Positions 1 through 8,243 of a stretch of 17,365 nucleotides of DNA are shown here, piece by piece. The notes under the pieces were generated by a model. The model was given only the letters and a program-made list of their open reading frames with translations, was not told the origin of the DNA and ran no database searches. The DNA lies in assembly GCA_017459485.1 (NCBI GenBank), contig JAFUCW010000271.1, positions 1 to 17,365 on the forward strand, in the 5' to 3' direction. A program made the translations under genes and the position numbers. The stretch is from Eggerthellaceae bacterium (GTDB lineage Bacteria > Actinomycetota > Coriobacteriia > Coriobacteriales > Eggerthellaceae). Numbering within the stretch: position 1 is the first letter of the stretch; every line of letters starts with the position of its first letter.

Positions 1-38
1 ATAACTATTGTCTTCATATTGGCAGTGTACTAAAGAAA

Positions 39-50
39 AATGTACACATT
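39..50. promoter_or_regulatory. Candidate operator dyad AATGT-AC-ACATT downstream of cobT
   Basis: A 12-base dyad (arms AATGT and ACATT around two bases) lies in the 65 bases between the cobT stop and the left window edge. The same dyad occurs twice upstream of cobD (4437-4448 and 4501-4512). A partial GTGTAC match sits at 25-30, so this may be part of a paired site. In the minus direction it would lie in front of whatever gene follows cobT to the left, which is outside the window. The repeat is seen in the sequence; an operator role is inferred. The binding protein is unknown. Confidence 0.4.
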
Positions 51-65
51 TTAACGAGCGAATGT

Positions 66-1118
66 CTACCTCAGGTTCACTTCGTACGCATCCATGCCGT
101 AGTCGTCGAACGTCGATCCATTGTAGAGGGAAAGCGCCATGTCCAAAATGGGAATGAGGCACGCAGCACCCGTCCCTTCGCCCAGGCGCATCTCCGCGTG
201 AATGACAGGCGAAAGGCCCATGCGCTCCAGGAGAATGGGAGCAGCAGGTTCGCTGGACACGTGCGACGCAAGCAAGGCGATGCTGCACTCGGGATAAAGC
301 TGCGTGGCGCAATAAGCGGCAATGGTGGAGATGACGCCATCTACCACGATGGGTACGCGATGCAGCGCGCCGCCCAAAAACATGCCGCACAGGCCGGCAA
401 TGTCGTAGCCTCCTACTTTTGACAGCACGTCAAGCGGATCGTTCGCGTCGGGGGCGTTGACCGTGAGTGCTTTTTTCACCGCCCAGATTTTCCGCTCGAG
501 TCCTGCATCGGAAAGTCCTGCGCCTCGACCGGTAAGCTGTTCGGGGGTCATGCCCGTGAATACGCACGCCATGGCGGTAGACGTGGTCGTGTTGCCGATG
601 CCCATCTCTCCAGTTGCAATGACGCGATAGCCCTCTTCTTTCAGATCGGCGACGATGTCTATGCCGGTCCTGACGGCTTGCAGTGCCTGTTCGCGCGTCA
701 TGGCAGGGCCCTGTGTGATGTCGGACGTGCTGGCGGAAATGCGCCTTGTGCGCACGTTGGGCTCGTTCGAGGGAGTGAGCATTCCCAGGTCGTAGGCAAT
801 GCAGTCCATATGCGCCGGTGCGCTCATCCTGCACACCGACGAAATGCCCTGCGCAACGCAACTGGCCACAACCGTCGTGATCTCGGGATCGCTTTGCGTG
901 ACTCCTTGTGCCACCACGCCGTTGTCGGCGCACAGCACTGCCACGCAACGCTTTGAAATATCCACGTTTTCGCTTCCCACAAGTGCGGCGATTTTCACGA
1001 CGGCGTCCTCGAGCAGCCCGAGCGACCCGATGGGCTTGGCGACGTCGTTCCATTTGTCTTTTGCCCGTTGCGCGGCGCTGCTGTCTGCGGGCTCTATGCG
1101 AAGGTCAAGTTCGTTCAT
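66..1118 (-). CDS. cobT: Nicotinate-nucleotide--dimethylbenzimidazole phosphoribosyltransferase
   Basis: This 350-residue protein is the usual CobT size. The family transfers phosphoribose from nicotinate mononucleotide to a lower-ligand base, making alpha-ribazole phosphate for the cobalamin nucleotide loop in the cytoplasm. Family motifs in order are KPIGSLGLLE (28-37), CADNGVVAQGV (63-73), TGEMGIGNTTT (169-179), GRGAGL (197-202), VGGYDIAGLCG (235-245), VVDGVIS (258-264) and LGEGTGA (312-318). E314 matches the catalytic Glu and E171 the second conserved acid. I start at the ATG at 1118 because it follows the cbiC stop by 10 bases and gives the family N-terminus. The frame stays open upstream to 1220, but that extension overlaps cbiC and looks unrelated. 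The ribosome site is weak, so translation may be coupled to cbiC. Last gene of the cobD-cbiP-cbiC-cobT block. Confidence 0.96.
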   Translation of the reverse strand: MNELDLRIEPADSSAAQRAKDKWNDVAKPIGSLGLLEDAVVKIAALVGSENVDISKRCVAVLCADNGVVAQGVTQSDPEITTVVASCVAQGISSVCRMSAPAHMDCIAYDLGMLTPSNEPNVRTRRISASTSDITQGPAMTREQALQAVRTGIDIVADLKEEGYRVIATGEMGIGNTTTSTAMACVFTGMTPEQLTGRGAGLSDAGLERKIWAVKKALTVNAPDANDPLDVLSKVGGYDIAGLCGMFLGGALHRVPIVVDGVISTIAAYCATQLYPECSIALLASHVSSEPAAPILLERMGLSPVIHAEMRLGEGTGAACLIPILDMALSLYNGSTFDDYGMDAYEVNLR

Positions 1119-1128
1119 GGGCGCAAAC

Positions 1129-1785
1129 CTATTCCCGTCGATCGTTCGATGCAATGTAGAGCAGGGCGTTGCAGATGCACGCCGCCACGTTGGACCCTCC
1201 CTTGCGGCCTCGGGCAACAATCGAGGGCACGGGAAGCTCTAGGATCAGTTCCTTGGACTCCACCACGTTCACGAATCCAACAGGCACACCTATGATGAGC
1301 GCGGGTTCGACCATCTGGCCTTCCGTGATCATCTGGTAGAGTTGCACAAGCGCCGTGGGTGCGTTGCCGATGGCGAAGATAAGCGGCTTTTCCAGCTTCG
1401 CGGCCTTTTCCATGCTCACTGCAGCACGAGTGAGCCCGCGTTCCTTCGCCTCGGCCGCAACGTCTTCGTCGGAGATGAAGTTGAGCACCTCGCCGCCGAA
1501 GCTGCCTAAGACACGCTTGTTGATTCCGGCTGCTGCCATCTTGGTGTCGGTGACGATAGACGCGCCGTTGCTTAAGGCTTCGATGCCGCGTGCGACGGCG
1601 TCGTGCGCGAATGCGAGCGTGTCGGCGTAGTCGAAGTCCGCAGACGTGTGGATGACGCGCTTCACCACCAGTTCGTGGTGCGTGTCGGGAAACGTGTGCG
1701 CCCCTAGTTCAGATCCGATTATTTCAAAGCTTCGAGCTTCTATGTCTTCGGGTTTGACGAATTGAAGTTTGTCAAGTGCGCTCAT
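1129..1785 (-). CDS. cbiC: Cobalt-precorrin-8 (precorrin-8X) methylmutase
   Basis: This 218-residue protein is typical of CbiC/CobH. The family moves the C11 methyl group to C12 of the corrin ring, giving cobyrinic acid or hydrogenobyrinic acid. The active-site segment KRVIHTSADFDYADTLAF is at about 43-60, with H46 at the position of the catalytic histidine that protonates the ring. Further family segments are the ITDTKMAA-like stretch (here VTDTKMAAAGI) and the C-terminal VGFVNVVESKE-PSIVARGRKGGSN region. The ATG at 1785 overlaps the cbiP stop by four bases (ATGA), a sign of translational coupling. The stop is TAG. In an anaerobic-type cluster the substrate should be the cobalt-containing precursor. 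That is inferred from the neighbours, not visible in the protein. Confidence 0.96.
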   Translation of the reverse strand: MSALDKLQFVKPEDIEARSFEIIGSELGAHTFPDTHHELVVKRVIHTSADFDYADTLAFAHDAVARGIEALSNGASIVTDTKMAAAGINKRVLGSFGGEVLNFISDEDVAAEAKERGLTRAAVSMEKAAKLEKPLIFAIGNAPTALVQLYQMITEGQMVEPALIIGVPVGFVNVVESKELILELPVPSIVARGRKGGSNVAACICNALLYIASNDRRE

Positions 1786-3287
1786 ACGCCCTCCTCGATT
1801 ATTCGGTAGATTGTATCCATGTTCAAGTGGTTTCGTATCCCTTCGGCAAGCAGATCGTACTGCTGCTCTTTGTATGTTGCCATATCCACGGCGGTCACTG
1901 CGCTGTCGTCAAGGCCCTTGGTGGCAAGCAGGGACGAAAGGAGCGCCTGACTGGCCTGTGGGTTGTCGAAGAACCCATGCAAATAGCTGCCATAGACGTT
2001 GTCAGAGCAGCATCCGTCGACGAGCGTGTTGCCGTCGGCGTCAGACACCTCCAGAAGCGGCGTACCTCCCTCAAGCGTCGTCGTTCCCATGTGAATCTCG
2101 TACCCGTCTACCGCAGAGCCGCTCATGCGCGCAAGCGGGCCGCCTACGTCGAGCACTTTGCCGCTCGAGCGAATCGTACGTTTTTCGGGGCTGAACACCG
2201 TGCGTGTGGGCAAGAGGCCCATGCCGCGCAGTTCGCCTCCGCCTTCCACCCCGTGGGGGTCGGAAATCTGCATGCCGAGCATTTGGTATCCGCCGCAGAT
2301 TCCAAAAACAGGCGTGCCCTTGCTCGCGCACTTGAGAATGGCGGCCTCCAAGCCGCTTGTGCGCAGCCATTTCAGGTCGGCAAGGGTCGATTTGGTGCCT
2401 GGCAAAATGATCAAGTCGGGCTGTCCCAGGCCCCGTGCGTTTCCGACGTAGCGGATGTCGACGTCGGTGGCAGCTTCGAGCGCAGTGAAGTCGGTGAAGT
2501 TGGAGATTTTCGGAAGGCGGATCACCGCAATGTCAACGATGCCGTGGTAGGCGCGGGACTTGAGCCTGCTCGACATGCTGTCTTCGTCGTCGATGTCCAC
2601 GTTCAGGTAGGGCAGAACGCCCACGACTGGCACGCCCATCTTCTCTTCCAGGATGGCAAGCCCTGGCTCCAGGATGGACACGTCGCCACGGAACTTGTTG
2701 ACCACCGAGCCCTTTACCAGGGGGCGCTCGTCGTCGCGCAGCAACATCATCGTACCGACGAGCTGCGCGAACACTCCACCACGGTCGATGTCTCCCGCAA
2801 GAAGCACGGGAGCCTTCGCCATCTTGGCCATGCCCATGTTGACGATGTCGTCGTCTTGAAGGTTCACTTCCGCAGGGCTGCCTGCCCCCTCGATGACAAT
2901 GATGTCGAAACGGCTTTCCAGGTTATGATAGGCGTCTAGGATGTCCGGCACCAGCGAATTCTTGAACGCGAAGTAGTCTCGTGCGTTCATGGTGCCGATG
3001 GGTTTGCCGCGCACGATGACTTGGCTGCCGACGTCGGTGGTGGGCTTGAGCAGGATGGGATTCATGGCCGCTTCCGGCTCTATGCCGGCAGCCTCGGCTT
3101 GCACCACCTGTGCGCGGCCCATCTCCAGGCCTTCCTTAGTGATCGAGGAGTTAAGCGCCATGTTTTGCGACTTGAACGGGGCGACTTTGTAGCCGTCTTG
3201 CGCAAAGACGCGGCAAAGGCCCGCTGCAATGATGCTCTTGCCGGCGTCTGACATGGTTCCTTGGATCATGATTGATTTGGCGGTCAT
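1782..3287 (-). CDS. cbiP: Cobyric acid synthase (glutamine-hydrolysing)
   Basis: At 501 residues this is normal for CbiP/CobQ. The enzyme amidates the b, d, e and g side chains of adenosylcobyrinic a,c-diamide using glutamine and ATP. The N-terminal DTBS-like synthetase domain has the modified P-loop QGTMSDAGKS (9-18), followed by FKSQNMALNS (38-47) and the acid-rich VIEGAGSPAEVNL (131-143). The C-terminal class I glutamine amidotransferase domain has the nucleophile C331 in FGICGGYQMLG and H437 in YGSYLHGFFDN. The start ATG at 3287 overlaps the cobD stop by four bases, and the stop overlaps the cbiC start in the same way. Translation is therefore probably coupled along the block. No key residue is missing. 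Confidence 0.97.
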   Translation of the reverse strand: MTAKSIMIQGTMSDAGKSIIAAGLCRVFAQDGYKVAPFKSQNMALNSSITKEGLEMGRAQVVQAEAAGIEPEAAMNPILLKPTTDVGSQVIVRGKPIGTMNARDYFAFKNSLVPDILDAYHNLESRFDIIVIEGAGSPAEVNLQDDDIVNMGMAKMAKAPVLLAGDIDRGGVFAQLVGTMMLLRDDERPLVKGSVVNKFRGDVSILEPGLAILEEKMGVPVVGVLPYLNVDIDDEDSMSSRLKSRAYHGIVDIAVIRLPKISNFTDFTALEAATDVDIRYVGNARGLGQPDLIILPGTKSTLADLKWLRTSGLEAAILKCASKGTPVFGICGGYQMLGMQISDPHGVEGGGELRGMGLLPTRTVFSPEKRTIRSSGKVLDVGGPLARMSGSAVDGYEIHMGTTTLEGGTPLLEVSDADGNTLVDGCCSDNVYGSYLHGFFDNPQASQALLSSLLATKGLDDSAVTAVDMATYKEQQYDLLAEGIRNHLNMDTIYRIIEEGV

Positions 3288-4354
3288 GGGCGGACCTCTT
3301 TCAGTGCAGCGATGAGCTGGTCATTTTCGTGCGAAGTGCGCACTGCGATACGGTACCATGAACCGTCGAGCCCTTGGTAGTTTTCGCAACGGCGAATGAG
3401 AATGCTGTGCTTGAGCAACTCGCCGTAAAGGGACGATGCATCCGTTTCTCCTGACTCGCATGCGAAGTCGCGAAACATCAGATAGTTCGACTGCCCTGGA
3501 ATTACATGCATTCCGCGTGCCTCAAGGGCTTCTGCTAGCCGTGTCCGTTCGCGTGCAACCAACTGGCGCCCTTCCTCGACGTAGGTGTCTTCCTGCAAGG
3601 CGGCGACGCCGGCTACTTGAGCGGGTGTGGACACGGCCCACATCTGCCCAAGGGAGGTCAAGAGGATACGTACGCCTTCCGAAGCGCAAAGTGCGTAGCC
3701 TACGCGCAGTCCGGCAAGGGCATATGTTTTGGTAAGTGCTTTGATAATGACTAAGTTGTCGAAACGATCGAGCAGGTCGTTCAATCCGTCTTCACACGTC
3801 AGGTCGATGAAGCATTCGTCGAGCGCTACCAGCGCATCGAGGCGTGCGGCGCGTTCAAGTACCGCTTCGATCAAGCTTCGGTTAAGGCACAGTCCCGTAG
3901 GATTGTTGGGATTGGCCAAAAAGACAAGGCCGGTTTCGTCTGTCATGTCGTCGAGGATGCGCTCGGTTACCCGGAAGTCTTCTTCGGCGCGAAGGCAATG
4001 GCGATCGATGGGTATGCCCGCCTGTTCCAGCGCCTGTTCGTATCCCTTATAGCACGGAGCGCACACCAACGCCCGCCCCTCTTCGCGTTGGAGCGCGGAG
4101 GCACGGCAGAAACGGGTGATGGCATCGGTCGCGCCCGCACAGGGCACCACCCATTGCTCGTCGACTTGTTCGAAGCGTGCGATGGAGCGCACAAGGCGCG
4201 TGCACTGCGGATCGGGATACACGTCGAACGTGTCGACGGCCGCGACGATCGCTTCCTTGACCGAAGGAGGCAAGCCCAACGGATTGAGATTGGCGGAATA
4301 ATCGAGCGCGCCCGCATGGGTGTACACATCTCCACCATGTTCGAACCGGTCCAC
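3284..4354 (-). CDS. cobD: Threonine-phosphate decarboxylase (PLP-dependent)
   Basis: This 356-residue fold-type I PLP enzyme belongs to the histidinol-phosphate aminotransferase/CobD group. The CobD reaction decarboxylates L-threonine phosphate to aminopropanol phosphate, the linker joined to the corrin by CbiB. The N-terminus FEHGGDVYTHAGALDYSANL (4-23) is the signature that separates CobD from ordinary aminotransferases. Also visible are GATDAI (74-79), NPNNPTG (148-154), DEC (179-181) and the PLP lysine K209 in KALTKTYALAGLRVGY. I start at the GTG at 4354 because AAGGAG lies 8 bases upstream and it gives the family N-terminus. A more upstream GTG at 4393 has no comparable ribosome site. 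It is the first gene of its block, 169 bases after cbiB. Another aminotransferase activity cannot be excluded, but context favours CobD. Confidence 0.93.
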   Translation of the reverse strand: MDRFEHGGDVYTHAGALDYSANLNPLGLPPSVKEAIVAAVDTFDVYPDPQCTRLVRSIARFEQVDEQWVVPCAGATDAITRFCRASALQREEGRALVCAPCYKGYEQALEQAGIPIDRHCLRAEEDFRVTERILDDMTDETGLVFLANPNNPTGLCLNRSLIEAVLERAARLDALVALDECFIDLTCEDGLNDLLDRFDNLVIIKALTKTYALAGLRVGYALCASEGVRILLTSLGQMWAVSTPAQVAGVAALQEDTYVEEGRQLVARERTRLAEALEARGMHVIPGQSNYLMFRDFACESGETDASSLYGELLKHSILIRRCENYQGLDGSWYRIAVRTSHENDQLIAALKEVRP

Positions 4355-4436
4355 CTCTTGTGCTCCTTCCCGATGCGTGTGACCTGCACGCACCGATTCG
4401 CCTTATTGTCCGCCCTCTGTCTGTCGGTGCCTGTCA

Positions 4437-4512
4437 AATGTGTACATTCTTCTCGCAAACTTGAAAGAAATTCAGACAATACTTATTCATTGCCCAAAAA
4501 AATGTACACATT
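4437..4512 (-). promoter_or_regulatory. Paired operator-like dyads upstream of cobD
   Basis: Two copies of the 12-base dyad AATGT-N2-ACATT (4437-4448 with GT in the centre, 4501-4512 with AC) flank an AT-rich stretch in the 169-base cbiB-cobD gap. The copies are 64 bases apart centre to centre, about six helical turns, so bound proteins would face the same side of the DNA. A third copy is at 39-50. A related TGTACACAT at 4321-4329 lies inside cobD and may simply encode its conserved DVYT residues. The promoter of the cobD block probably lies between or beside the dyads, but I could not identify convincing -35 and -10 boxes. Confidence 0.5.
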
Positions 4513-4523
4513 CGAACCATGCG

Positions 4524-5504
4524 TTACGCTGCTATCGCTTTCAGGGCGAAAAGTGCTGCGCTCACAAGGATACACGAAAGAGCCAGCGAAGCGATTGCAG
4601 TGTGGAGCATCAGCGTGTTGGCGCGCTTGATGTCGTCGCGTTCGATCGGGCGCGACACGTCGCCGATGGTGGGTTTGTCCTTCATCACTCCGAAATAGCT
4701 TGCAGGACCGGCAAGCTGCACGCCCAGGGCGCCCGCGCACGCCGCCTCGGTGTGAGCGGAGTTAGGGGACGCATGGTTTTTGCGATCGCGCTTGAAAATG
4801 CGCCAGGCTCCGACACCGTCTAGGCCCGACAGTGGTGCCACGACGCACATGAGCAAGCCGCTTATGCGCGCGGGAATCCAGTTAAGCACGTCGTCGAACA
4901 GGGCCGCCGCTGTGCCGAACTAGCGGTAGCGGTCGTGTTTGTAGCCGACCATCGAATCCATCGTGGTCACCGCTTTGTAGAAAACTCCTGCAGCAGCGCC
5001 GCCGACGGCCATGAAAAGCACAGGCGCCACTACGCCATCCGACGTGTTTTCGGCAATGGTCTCGACGGTGGCCTTGACGACTCCCTCTTCATCGAGGGAA
5101 TCGGTGTCCCTGCCCACGATCATCGCCACGGCGGCACGCCCGGCATCTAGGCCGTCGTGCTCAAGCGCGTCGTAGACCTTCATGCTCTCCATGTCGAGCG
5201 AGCGCGCAGCGATCATCAGATAGCACAGGATTGCTTCAACGGGAAAACCCACCCAGAGAGAAATGCGGTAGCACGCCCACAGCAGCGCTGCAGCGACGGC
5301 CGTCGAAGCGCCCGCAACCAACACCACCAGGACTACTCCCGCAGCGCGCAAACCTGCTTTCGTGGCAGGGAAGATGCGTCTGAGCAAGCGTTCGCTCACC
5401 TCGATGAGCCTTCCTATGGCACGGATGGGATGGGGAAGCCATGGAGGGTCGCCCAGAAGATGGTCGATCAGGAATCCGAATGCGAGTGCAGCAATATGGA
5501 ACAT
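4524..5504 (-). pseudogene. cbiB: Adenosylcobinamide-phosphate synthase, interrupted by an in-frame amber codon
   Basis: CbiB is the membrane enzyme that joins aminopropanol phosphate to adenosylcobyric acid. Read through, this frame gives 326 residues, the normal family length, and both halves match the family. The N-terminus has FGFLIDHLLGDPPWLPHPIR, the middle has RDTDSLDEEGVVKATVETIAENTSDG and SMVGYKHDRYR, and after the break come FGTAAALFDDVLNWIPARIS and HASPNSAHTEAACAGALG. Several hydrophobic segments are present, including residues around 45-75 and the C-terminus. The break is a single TAG at 4920-4922, codon 195, with no frameshift or deletion. The start ATG at 5504 has GAGGAG nine bases upstream. 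TAG is also the normal stop of cobT, cbiC, cbiET and cbiH here, so general amber decoding is unlikely. It is either a recent nonsense mutation, a sequencing error or a readthrough site. The 194-residue fragment lacks the loop and helices needed for activity. Confidence 0.9.
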
Positions 5505-5508
5505 GGAC

Positions 5509-5613
5509 CTACGCTCCTCTCTGCGGCAGCAAAGCCGCTTTGGCAGAGGCGTCACCCGGACGGTTCGCTTGTCGGCAGTCGAGCACGTTGGCCTTCGCTT
5601 CCATGACTTGCAT
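5509..5613 (-). CDS. Possible 34-residue small ORF between cbiA and cbiB
   Basis: An ATG overlaps the cbiA stop by one base (TGATG), the classic stop-start coupling arrangement. The frame runs 34 codons and stops at a TAG four bases before the cbiB ATG, so it fills the otherwise empty 108-base gap exactly. The predicted peptide begins MQVMEAKANVLDCRQANRPG and is hydrophilic, with one cysteine and no membrane segment. I recognise no family. It could be a real coupled microprotein or just an open stretch that keeps ribosomes moving from cbiA towards cbiB. It has no strong ribosome site of its own. Confidence 0.2.
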   Translation of the reverse strand: MQVMEAKANVLDCRQANRPGDASAKAALLPQRGA

Positions 5614-6998
5614 CAGCCGGCCTCTGCGCGCAGGGTGCGATACGTGCTGCATGCGTCAAGGAAGCGCTTCAAGGCATGCGGGCGGGCATAGAGGTAGAGG
5701 TGTGGGTAGCCAGCATACATGCTTGGCGTGCCGAACGCGCAATCCCATCCACGCGCGCTTTGCGGCTTTTGCGCATGGAACGAAGTGCCGGGGTTGTCGC
5801 TGTCCCAATAGTGGAATTCGTGCGCAGGCAAGGTGTCGCCTGCTGCGCAGAGCAGATTGTCTTTGCGCGCTTCGATGTCGATATAGCCAAACCGCCCCAG
5901 CTTGCCCAGTTTGTAGGAAAGGCCGGGTATGGCTCCGACCATTGGCCAAGGGGTGCCCTGGTCGTCTTCCATCGTTTCGTGGAGATACATGAACCCACCG
6001 CATTCGGCTATGGTGGGCATGCCGGAAGCGATGGCGGAACAAATCGATTCGCGCATCGAGGCGTTGCCAGAAAGCGCTTCTGCATGCAGCTCTGGATAGC
6101 CGCCGCCAAGGTAAAGGCCGCACGCTTGGTCGGGCAACGCTGCGTCGCGGATGGGCGAAAACGCTTCCAGCTTCGCTCCCAGGCGTTCCATCAGCATGAG
6201 CGTGTCGTCGTAGTAGAAACTGAACGCTTCGTCGCGCGCGATGGCGACGACAGGCGCGTCTTCGCAAGGAGAGGGCATGCTCCGTTGCTCAAAGGTGATG
6301 TTTGGCGCCGTGCGGGCTAGTTCCACGAGTGCGTCAAGGTCGATGGTCTGTTCGAGCACAGAGGCGACGCGGTCGATCTTGTCCTGCAGGTCGACGACTT
6401 CGTCGGCGGTGACCAGGCCCAGATGGCGCGACTCGAGGCCCGCGTCTTCGAGCACGGGTACGTACCCAAGCACAGGGACGCCCGTCTCCTGTTCGATCAT
6501 GGCCTTCATGAAAGGGTAGTAGCCTTCGGTCACGCGGTTGACGATCACGCCTGCCACATGGGATGGGTTGCGGAACTGGGCAAATCCGGCAACTTCGGCT
6601 GCAGCGGAAAGCGCCCTGCCACGTGCGCCGATCACGAGCACGGTTGGGGTGTCGGTGGCGTACGCAACGGCATACGCCGAAGCATCGGAGCTTTTCTGGA
6701 TGCCGTCGTAGTAGCCCATGACGCCCTCGATCAGCGTGATGTCGGCCGTGCGCGTCCCTTCGGCGACCAATTCGCGCACGGTGTTTTCGTCCGAAAAGAA
6801 CAAATCCAGGTTGCGCGAAGGCGTTCCCAGCACGCGGCGGTGGAACATCGGGTCGATGTAGTCGGGGCCGCACTTGCACGCTTGCACGGACAGGCCGCGG
6901 TTCGCCAGCGCGCGCATAAGCCCGCAGCTAATGGTGGTCTTTCCGCTGCCGCTTGAAGTGGCGGCTATCAAGATGCGCGGTGCTGCGATTCCATCCAT
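5613..6998 (-). CDS. cbiA: Cobyrinic acid a,c-diamide synthase
   Basis: CbiA/CobB amidates the a and c carboxylates of (cobalt) cobyrinic acid with glutamine and ATP. The protein is 461 residues from this start, the usual size. The N-terminal ATP-binding domain has ILIAATSSGSGKTT (9-22), then CKCGPDYIDPMFH and the acid motif LIEGVMGYYDG. The C-terminal amidotransferase domain carries the nucleophile C333 in IAECGGFMYL and the histidine segment PAHEFHYWDSD (about 391-401). The ATG at 6998 is chosen over an in-frame ATG at 7010 because GGAGAGG lies directly upstream of it, although the spacing is short. The difference is four residues. The gene follows cbiET by 27 bases and is probably cotranscribed with it. 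Confidence 0.95.
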   Translation of the reverse strand: MDGIAAPRILIAATSSGSGKTTISCGLMRALANRGLSVQACKCGPDYIDPMFHRRVLGTPSRNLDLFFSDENTVRELVAEGTRTADITLIEGVMGYYDGIQKSSDASAYAVAYATDTPTVLVIGARGRALSAAAEVAGFAQFRNPSHVAGVIVNRVTEGYYPFMKAMIEQETGVPVLGYVPVLEDAGLESRHLGLVTADEVVDLQDKIDRVASVLEQTIDLDALVELARTAPNITFEQRSMPSPCEDAPVVAIARDEAFSFYYDDTLMLMERLGAKLEAFSPIRDAALPDQACGLYLGGGYPELHAEALSGNASMRESICSAIASGMPTIAECGGFMYLHETMEDDQGTPWPMVGAIPGLSYKLGKLGRFGYIDIEARKDNLLCAAGDTLPAHEFHYWDSDNPGTSFHAQKPQSARGWDCAFGTPSMYAGYPHLYLYARPHALKRFLDACSTYRTLRAEAG

Positions 6999-7025
6999 TG
7001 CCCTCTCCATGGTCTTGTGGTTTGC

Positions 7026-8243
7026 CTACGCGATTGTCCGGGGCCCATTGGCAGAGATCAGATAAATCGGGTTGGCACCCATCATCATATGGTAGCCACC
7101 CACTTTTTTGTCTTTTGCGAAGGACAGCTGCACAATGTCGACGTCAACAAGCGCCAGGTCGGAGACGCATCTAAGCGCTTCAGCAACCGTTTCGAGTGTG
7201 ATGGCCGACACGCAAAAGCGCACCTGGGGGTTCGCTTCCAAGGCAACGCGCATAATGGCTTCGAGCTGTCCGGACGACCCTCCCACGAACACGCGGTCGG
7301 GGGCAGGAAGGCCAGACAGCGCGCTCGGAGCTTCGCCTGAGACCACACGCAAGTGGGGCAGTCCAAAGCGTTCCTTGTTCACTTGGATAAGCTCCAGAGC
7401 CTCTTCGTTTTTCTCTATGGCGAATACCGTTCCGTCGCAGGCAGCGCGCGCCGCTTCGACGGTAATTGATCCGGTGCCGGCGCCTACGTCCCAGACAATG
7501 TGAGCAGGATCGATTCGCAGTTTGCAGATGGCCAGTTCGCGCACTTCCTCTTTGGTCATCGGCGCGCTTCCGCGCTCGAACGCCGAATCGGGCAGGCAGG
7601 GGGCCTGCGGCCCGCGGTCGATCGGTGTTGGGTTTTCGACAAGCATGACGGCTAGGCTGTCGAATGTGCTGCCCGCCAGGTCCTTGGCCGTGCCCGTGGT
7701 GATGCATTCGTCGTCGTAGGACAGACGCTCGCCCACATGGACCGTGCATGCGCCAAGGCCGTTGTCTGCCAAGTCGGCGCATATGTCTGCCACCAACGTG
7801 TCGCCGCCGGTGAGCAGGAAGGTTTTCGCGTGGCATTGGATTGCGCCGCGTGCATTGTGTTCTCTCCCATGGGCAGAGACCAGGAATGCGTCTTGCCAGG
7901 TGGTGTGAAGCTGTGCACAGAAATACACAAGTGACGATATGCCGGGAATGGTCTTGACCTCGAATCCGTCGAGCAAAGGATAAAGCCCGGTCGCTCCGCT
8001 GTAAAAGCCCACGTCTCCGCTCATGAGCACGCTTGCCGTTTGCGCGTCGGAGGCCCTGAGCGCCGAGACGATCTTGTCTGGCGCAACGGCGGCGACCTTT
8101 TCGGCGGAGGAGTCTGCGAAACTGTCGAGCATGCGCTGGGCGCCTACAAGAAGCCCACTGCCCTCGATTGCCTCTTGGGCAGCAACGGTGAGTGTGTCGG
8201 GGTTTCCCATGCCGATGCCCACAACGTAGACCTTAGAGACCAT
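7026..8243 (-). CDS. cbiET: Bifunctional cobalt-precorrin-7 C5- and cobalt-precorrin-6B C15-methyltransferase (decarboxylating)
   Basis: This 405-residue protein fuses CbiE and CbiT, equivalent to CobL. Residues 1 to about 205 form the CbiE tetrapyrrole-methylase domain. It starts VYVVGIGMGNPDTLT (5-19) and contains LMSGDVGFYSG (73-83), IPGISSLVYF (99-108) and FLLTGGDTL (142-150). Residues about 220-405 form the CbiT domain, a Rossmann-type SAM methyltransferase with WDVGAGTGSITVEAAR (251-266) and DRVFVGGSSGQ further on. The pair methylates C5 and C15 and decarboxylates the acetate side chain on C12. The start ATG at 8243 overlaps the end of cbiJ by 11 bases. CbiE and CbiT are separate proteins in Salmonella but fused in many actinobacteria, so the fusion is not surprising. 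Confidence 0.96.
   Translation of the reverse strand: MVSKVYVVGIGMGNPDTLTVAAQEAIEGSGLLVGAQRMLDSFADSSAEKVAAVAPDKIVSALRASDAQTASVLMSGDVGFYSGATGLYPLLDGFEVKTIPGISSLVYFCAQLHTTWQDAFLVSAHGREHNARGAIQCHAKTFLLTGGDTLVADICADLADNGLGACTVHVGERLSYDDECITTGTAKDLAGSTFDSLAVMLVENPTPIDRGPQAPCLPDSAFERGSAPMTKEEVRELAICKLRIDPAHIVWDVGAGTGSITVEAARAACDGTVFAIEKNEEALELIQVNKERFGLPHLRVVSGEAPSALSGLPAPDRVFVGGSSGQLEAIMRVALEANPQVRFCVSAITLETVAEALRCVSDLALVDVDIVQLSFAKDKKVGGYHMMMGANPIYLISANGPRTIA

Noticed and set aside
1776..2939. Long plus-strand open frame of 387 codons opposite cbiP
   Set aside because: It is a shadow of the GC-rich coding strand. The minus-strand product is a clear cobyric acid synthase and the plus frame has no recognisable motif or ribosome site.
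4920..4922. Pyrrolysine or other amber reassignment in cbiB
   Set aside because: cobT, cbiC, cbiET and cbiH all end naturally with TAG and there is no sign of a pyrrolysine system in the window.
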